Source: Jaltomata sinuosa
Taxonomy: Eukaryota > Streptophyta > Magnoliopsida > Solanales > Solanaceae
Assembly: GCA_003996215.1 (NCBI GenBank)
Contig: QJPP01000468.1
Span: forward strand, 62,001 to 126,000
Direction of reading: 5' to 3'
DNA: 64,000 nt
Both the position numbers and the translations under genes were made by a program. The notes under the pieces are model-generated. The model saw nothing but the letters and a program-made list of their open reading frames with translations. It did no database searches and was not told where the DNA came from. Of this stretch, positions 59,352 through 64,000 are shown in pieces (positions within the stretch are counted from its first letter, which is position 1; each line of letters begins with the position of its first letter).

Positions 59352-60797
59352 CTAGTCCTCCTCATCATCATCATCATTCGCAGCTTTTTCATTAAAGGCT
59401 CTCTCACTCGGGCCAGCACCACCCTGTCGGGAGTGCGAAGAAAGTGTGGAGTCATGGAGAGCCCTCTGAAAATCCATATCTTGATCATCGCCAAACTCTT
59501 GATCCTCATTGCCAGGAAACACCTCATTCGTATAGGCTGCAAACAAGCTATCCAAGGGTATGGGAATGGAATGAGGTGGAGGTAAGGTGGTTAGATCTGC
59601 TTCTACCACCAGAGCTTTACCTTTCCCTTTGCGAATATCTTCCCATAATGTCTTGATTGACCCTTCAATGACATCAAACCTCTTGCATAGTGAGTTCAAG
59701 CTATCCACCACCCCCTTTACTTTACTCTTGACAGCCTTGTTTATTATTTTGGGTAGTTTGGTAGCTAGGTCAACAAGCTGATTCTCATAGTTATGAGTTT
59801 TGTCAACCATGTCTTGAAGGCTTCTTTTGGTCATCAAGGGGGCTGGGGCATGTGTATGTGCCTCGAAAGTATCCCTGGAGGGGGATGAAGTATCTGCCCT
59901 AGCACCAAACTCATCATTGTCAACCCTACTTAACTGCTCAGCCCTTTGCTTCTTAAACTTGGGGGCATCCCTGTCTGTTTTCCTATCAAGGTCAATGGTC
60001 CTAATAGCATGAGTGAATTTGTCGCAACTAAAGGTAGGGACATTGGCCTTGGCACAAAGCTTAGTAATCAGCACCGGGAAGGGGAATGAGTCATTTCCTC
60101 GATGAGATTTTCTCCTTATCACCATAGCCACTATTTCCCCAAAGTTCACATGCTCCCTCGTCATAATGGCCACAATTAGAATGGACCTCTCTTGGTTTAT
60201 ATTCTGATCATTTTGGAAAGGCAAGAAACGCTTGAAAATAAGATCATACCAAAGATGAGCCTCAAAGATCAGGGACCTCTTTGGAATATCTCCCCCCGTA
60301 ATAGACCAAAGAGGGACATCTTGAGCAATAACGGGGGCTATCTCCTGATATGGCTTCGAGTCAACCATCAACTTGGCCATGAGTGTTGGTTCAGCGTCAA
60401 TTGGGTGTCCCTAATAGATAGCAGCGGGGGTGATGCTTACTTTCTTTACCCTGACTATGATTGAATCCAGGTTTGGGAATTTCTCCACAGGCCTTCTATA
60501 TCCTTTGGCGTCCTGTGTAGCCTGATAAGCTGCAAAGAATTCCCACACAATTTCCTCATAGTACCCTCCGGGAACATCCTAAAAGGGGTGCCATTGTCGT
60601 TCAACAAATTGCTGGTGCATGTTAGGTAGCTCATCTCTGACCTCTCCCAAATTAAAACTTTGCTCCTTATTGAATCCTCTACCTTTGTCACTCTTATAGA
60701 AGGCTTTTACGCCTTCTACCCCAAAGCAGGGCATTGCTTCTTTAGCAGCAGACCTTTGCCTAGGTTGGCTTCCTGTGTTTCACCTGTTTGAAGACAT
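59352..60797 (-). pseudogene. Extra ORF of element G, 'putative plant transposon protein'-like, three in-frame stops
   Basis: A single reading frame of 481 codons runs from ATG at 60797 (MSSNR) to the stop at 59352, broken only by TGA at 60780-60782, TAG at 60579-60581 and TAG at 60411-60413. The last 342 codons are open. Recognisable parts are YYEEIVWEFFAAYQATQ and later LIFEAHLWYDLIFKRFLP, QERSILIVAIMTREHVNFGEIV and FPFPVLITKLCAKANV. These match the pattern of the domain annotated as 'putative plant transposon protein' (Pfam Transposase_32 as I recall it), which occurs as an extra ORF in plant gypsy elements. The C-terminal half is charged, with a helical KLPKIINKAVKSKVKGVVDSLN stretch region and an acidic end (DDDDEED). 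Its function is unknown. The missing pol upstream makes its survival notable. Confidence 0.65.
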
Positions 60798-62689
60798 ATT
60801 CTACATACAGAGATTGTGAGCTAATAACAAAACCAAAACTTAAGAAGAAGTTAGCAAACTACAAAAGATGGAATGCACCGGATTATAAAAAACAAGTAGG
60901 TGAATGTCGGTTTGTGCGGACCACATGCAAAATTCACCAGAGAGAGTGCACGTTACATGTTCTGTCGCACAAGCAAATAGAATCGTACATGGATTTTTCA
61001 TCGAGGTGCAAAGATTGTAAGATTCGCACCATAAAAAGTGTGTGTCGGACCAGGAGTCGCCCCTCAGATTAGTGACCTTCTTTTTCTTTTAAACATGATG
61101 TGATGCCTTATGGGACTCGCACATCAAGACTATGCACCTCATGCGAAACGCACAAAGGAACAATTGGAATTTTTGGTTCCTTGTGTTCTTGTGAATTCCG
61201 CATGTGATTCATAGAGCAAGATGTCCTTAGGCACTAGGCACCTCACAACAAACCAATCAACATTAAACACAGGGGACAAGGGATCCCATGACCATAACTT
61301 CCGGGTACTCAGACTTCCCCGGATTTTCATTGACCCAAAAACAAACAAGAAAGGAACTTAATGACTTCCTTTAAGATGGACGTTACCTCGTTTATCATCT
61401 GGATCATTAAGCCCTCCCTTGTACATGGATACTCACAATTTCAGCAACAACTAACCCCCTCCCCGCATAGGAACATACACCCCAAATAGAATGCTAAACA
61501 AAAACCATGGGCATACAATCAGAGAGATTTAGCCTCCATAACAAATTTTCAATAAAAACCTCACGATAAACGAGGATTTTCCTTTATAAATGATGTCAAC
61601 CAATCTATCATCGGGCCAAATCATTCATTCATTGCAAGTGGGTTACTCAGACTTCACCCCAACACATAATTCAAGGCTAGAAATCACTACCAATCAACAT
61701 GCATTAATAAAATTTAAGTTCTACCAAGTTGGAAGCAAGCAAAATCATCAATTCAACTAAAAATTGGGGACCCAAAATTTTCGAATCTGACCCAAAAACC
61801 AACATGGTAATTCTACTAAGCATGCTTCACAATGTGAGTTCCCAACCTTCATAAAAACAAGCATTTAACGTCGGGGAACTTACCACAAGTGAAGATTATG
61901 AAAGGGGGGTGAAAATTGAAGCTTTTTGTCCTTTAGCAATGGTGACCCACAAGACCTTTCCGGAGAGTGATAGCGGCGATGGTGGTGGAGTAGTGGAGAT
62001 AGTTCAGTGAAAGAAGAAGAAGATTTTGGGGAAGTTTGAGGGATTTGGAGAAGGTTTTGGCAGAGAATGTTGGGAGTTGGATAGAAAAGATGGTGGATGT
62101 AGGAGAAGGGAGGCAGTTTTAAAGAAAAGGAAGAAGAAAAGTTGGACGGGTCATCTCTGGGTCTGGTCGGTCAACGGGTTAGGTCAATTAAATTTCAAAC
62201 TTACTGCTGGTGCGCCGCGATATGTGGTTCACACCAGATAATTTGCGGACCGCATAGCGTATCGCACATTCTCCTTTTTCTCCCCTGAGTTAGCACAGGA
62301 ATCTGTTTCACCATGCGATGGTGGTGCGATGCGCACTTGGGCACATGCGCTCCACACAGCCTAGCGCACCTCACCTCTAAATTTTCAAATTTCCTTCAGG
62401 CCTTCTGATTTGGCATGCGATAGGCTATGCGACACGCACAAATGCTTGTGCGGTCAGCACAGTCCACCGCATGGCCCCTTTTTGCCCTGCTTTCCCTTGT
62501 TCATTTTTCCATCCATGCATTCCCTACAAAAACACCAAATACAACAAAAGATAACCAAAAACAAATAAAGAAACTTGGGTTGCCTCCCAAGCAGCGATTG
62601 ATTTAACATCGCGGCACGAATATACTACCTCAATCAATTATTCTTTGGGTTGCTGATGGTGTCTCTAGGCAACGTCCTTTCACCCTCGG
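60798..62689 (-). other. Non-coding DNA between gag and extra ORF of element G
   Basis: At the gag side it holds CGTGCCGCGATGTTAAATC and GCTTGGGAGGCAACCCAAG (62623-62575), sequences that normally lie downstream of pol. GTGCG/CGCAC dyad-like motifs occur at about 60900-61155 and 62205-62465, echoing the LTR cluster. No gene is recognised; the frame at 62026-62241 is not supported. Confidence 0.6.
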
Positions 62690-63962
62690 GTTAATTTGGC
62701 TTGATAGGTGGTTCATTTGGGCCTCAAGATGCTTGATTGAGGCTGAGTGGGAGTTCACAGTTTGGTGAAGTGTTGAGACCTCACTCTTTAGCTCGCTCAC
62801 TACCGTATTTGTGGTGTCCACCATCTTTAGAATTAAGGACAACATATCCTCCAACTTGGATTGGCCGGGGTTGCTGTGCCTGGTTGGTAGAGAGAGTCTG
62901 CCTTGTTTGGAGGAATGTAAGGATTAGAGCTTCGGTGATTAAAGCGATCATCATCTTTGTCTCTATCACGCCAATTTTTGTCCCTCTCTTTGTCTTGAAT
63001 CCAACCTTGGTTCTCCTCCCTCGAACGATAATATCCGGGGTGAGAACCCGCCGACACAAAACATATCTTTCCATCAACAACAGTCATGAGCTCATCATCA
63101 CTTGCTTTGATTTCCAATGTACCCACTGCATTCACTGTCTTAGCACCACCAGCTCCCATCATATGCTTGGCCATCAAATCAATTTGTGTCATCATTTAGT
63201 CCATTGTCTCATCTCGCTCCTTCTCCTTTTTCCTCATTTCATTAATCAAGATTGATGAGGGTTCTCTCGAAGTTGGCACGTCCGCTTCACTTGTATGCCA
63301 AGCTTTATTTGTCTTTGTCATTCACTCTAACAAAGTCGAGGCAATGGGAAACTCTAAGTATATGAAGGTACCACCTCCAAGGTTGCCAGCCACTGACTTA
63401 TTTAGAGAGTTTAATGACCAATAGAAACATTGTAGCAATACGTTGTCGACAACTCATGGTTCGGACACAAGAGAAGCTTCTTTTTGAACCTTAACCAAAC
63501 CTCATGTAAAGGCTCATCCGGGAGTTTCCTAAAGTTGGTAATTTCATCTCTTAGCTTCATCATTTGAGATGGAGGAAAGAATCTCGATGTAAATTCCTCA
63601 ACCAACTCAGCCCAAGATGTGATAGAATCATCCGGCAACTCTTCCAACCACATTGTGGCTTCCCCCGTCAAGGAAAAAATAAATAGTCTCAATCGGATGA
63701 ACTCTTGGGAGATATGTTGAAAGATAAACGGTTAGCAAATCTCCACAAAATTCCAAATATGCCGGTTGGTATCTTCATGTTGTGCTCCACCAAATAGGCC
63801 CTTCATTTTGATTAAGTGGAGCATGGTGCTAGTTACATGAAAGACAGCATTTGAAACTGTGAGGGGTAGGTAAATTTCACCTACACCTCCTTGCATCATA
63901 GGCTCAGCCTCGTCGGCCTCCAAGAAGCCATCAATTCTCTCGTTGTCGTCGGCCTCGTTCAT
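62690..63962 (-). pseudogene. gag of element G, broken
   Basis: ATG at 63962 (MNEADDNERIDGF). An in-frame TAA at 63732-63734 interrupts the Gag core, which continues in frame as FIRLRLFIFSLTGEATMWL, FFPPSQMMKLRDEITNF and LHEVWLRFKKKLLLCPNHEL. These align residue by residue with the gag of element B. Frameshifts and stops follow near 63411 and 63195, with later pieces NKAWHTSEADVPTS and QGWIQDKERDKNWRDRDKDDD. The coiled-coil-like VSTLHQTVNSHSASIKHLEAQM matches B's SQVVESHSTAIKQLEQQV region. Homology ends after INPRVKGR, exactly where the rest of gag and all of pol should come. Confidence 0.75.
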
Positions 63963-64000
63963 AGGCTAGCCTATTCAATCAACCACAAAAAAGAAACAAA

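Larger units (their letters stand above)
55769..64000 (-). mobile_element. Element G: Athila-like element, 3' part, pol missing
   Basis: Minus strand, running past the right edge of the window. The order from right to left is gag (broken), a short segment including a GGGAGGCAACCCAAG motif, non-coding DNA, an extra ORF (broken), a non-coding tail with PPT-like motifs, and the 3' LTR. No protease, RT, RNase H or integrase lies between gag and the extra ORF. It is therefore a second pol-less Athila-like element, with a gag related to that of B. Confidence 0.75.

Noticed and set aside
62737..63255. 172-codon plus-strand frame at the right end
   Set aside because: It lies antisense to the recognisable Athila-like gag of element G.

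Overview
This is a plant nuclear window, almost certainly from a dicot and probably a solanaceous genome. The inference rests on the repeat families: very large Del/Tekay-like Ty3/gypsy LTRs that begin TGTAACGACC and end in TCATGACA or TCGTGACA, Met-tRNA-type primer sites, and Athila-like gag with Asp-tRNA-type primer sites. I found no ordinary host gene, tRNA, rRNA or CRISPR. Nearly every base belongs to nested transposable elements, and most open frames are shadows or frames running through tandem repeats.

Layout. (1) 1-15834: a non-coding, LARD-like LTR element (LARD1). Its LTRs are about 3.26 kb (1-3593, missing about 37 bp at the window edge, and 12579-15834). A younger complete element, B (5242-12102), sits in its 2.1 kb internal region. 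B has two 1,328-bp LTRs, a perfect GGGGT target duplication, an Asp-tRNA primer site, gag and a retroviral-type protease, but no RT, RNase H or integrase. (2) 15835-20132: AT-rich DNA with a 1.67 kb foldback, whose arms carry facing open frames, followed by tandem Helitron-like modules. (3) 20133-24332: the 5' LTR and primer site of a second LARD copy, cut into by an inverted LTR fragment. (4) 24333-26532: an LTR piece bridging two illegitimate junctions. (5) 26533-38093: a second copy of 13250-24332 (roughly 95% alike where sampled), so the region is a segmental duplication of about 11 kb. (6) 33944-46425: a complete LARD (element F), flanked by CAAGT/TAAGT and containing a minus-strand solo LTR (37449-41220) with its own duplication. 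(7) 46426-47776: AT-rich DNA with a 658-bp Mutator-like MITE carrying a perfect 10-bp target duplication. (8) 47777-55768: a decayed minus-strand Del/Tekay-like element (E2) with gag and a probable RT remnant. (9) 55769-64000: the 3' part of a minus-strand Athila-like element (G) with LTR, a broken extra ORF resembling the 'putative plant transposon protein' family, and a broken gag; pol is missing here too.

How the parts relate. The LARDs, B and G all lack a complete pol and would need enzymes from elsewhere. B could at most supply its own Gag and protease, and its gag carries a stop codon. The order of events read from nesting is: foldback/Helitron DNA, then LARD1 and F insertions, then the solo-LTR ancestor inside F, then the 11 kb duplication. 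B's insertion into LARD1 is recent (LTRs about 2% apart) but is not ordered against the duplication by this window. The most unusual recurring pattern is that LTRs of unrelated families here each carry a cluster of short CpG-containing inverted repeats in the upstream part of the LTR, with a different motif in each family.
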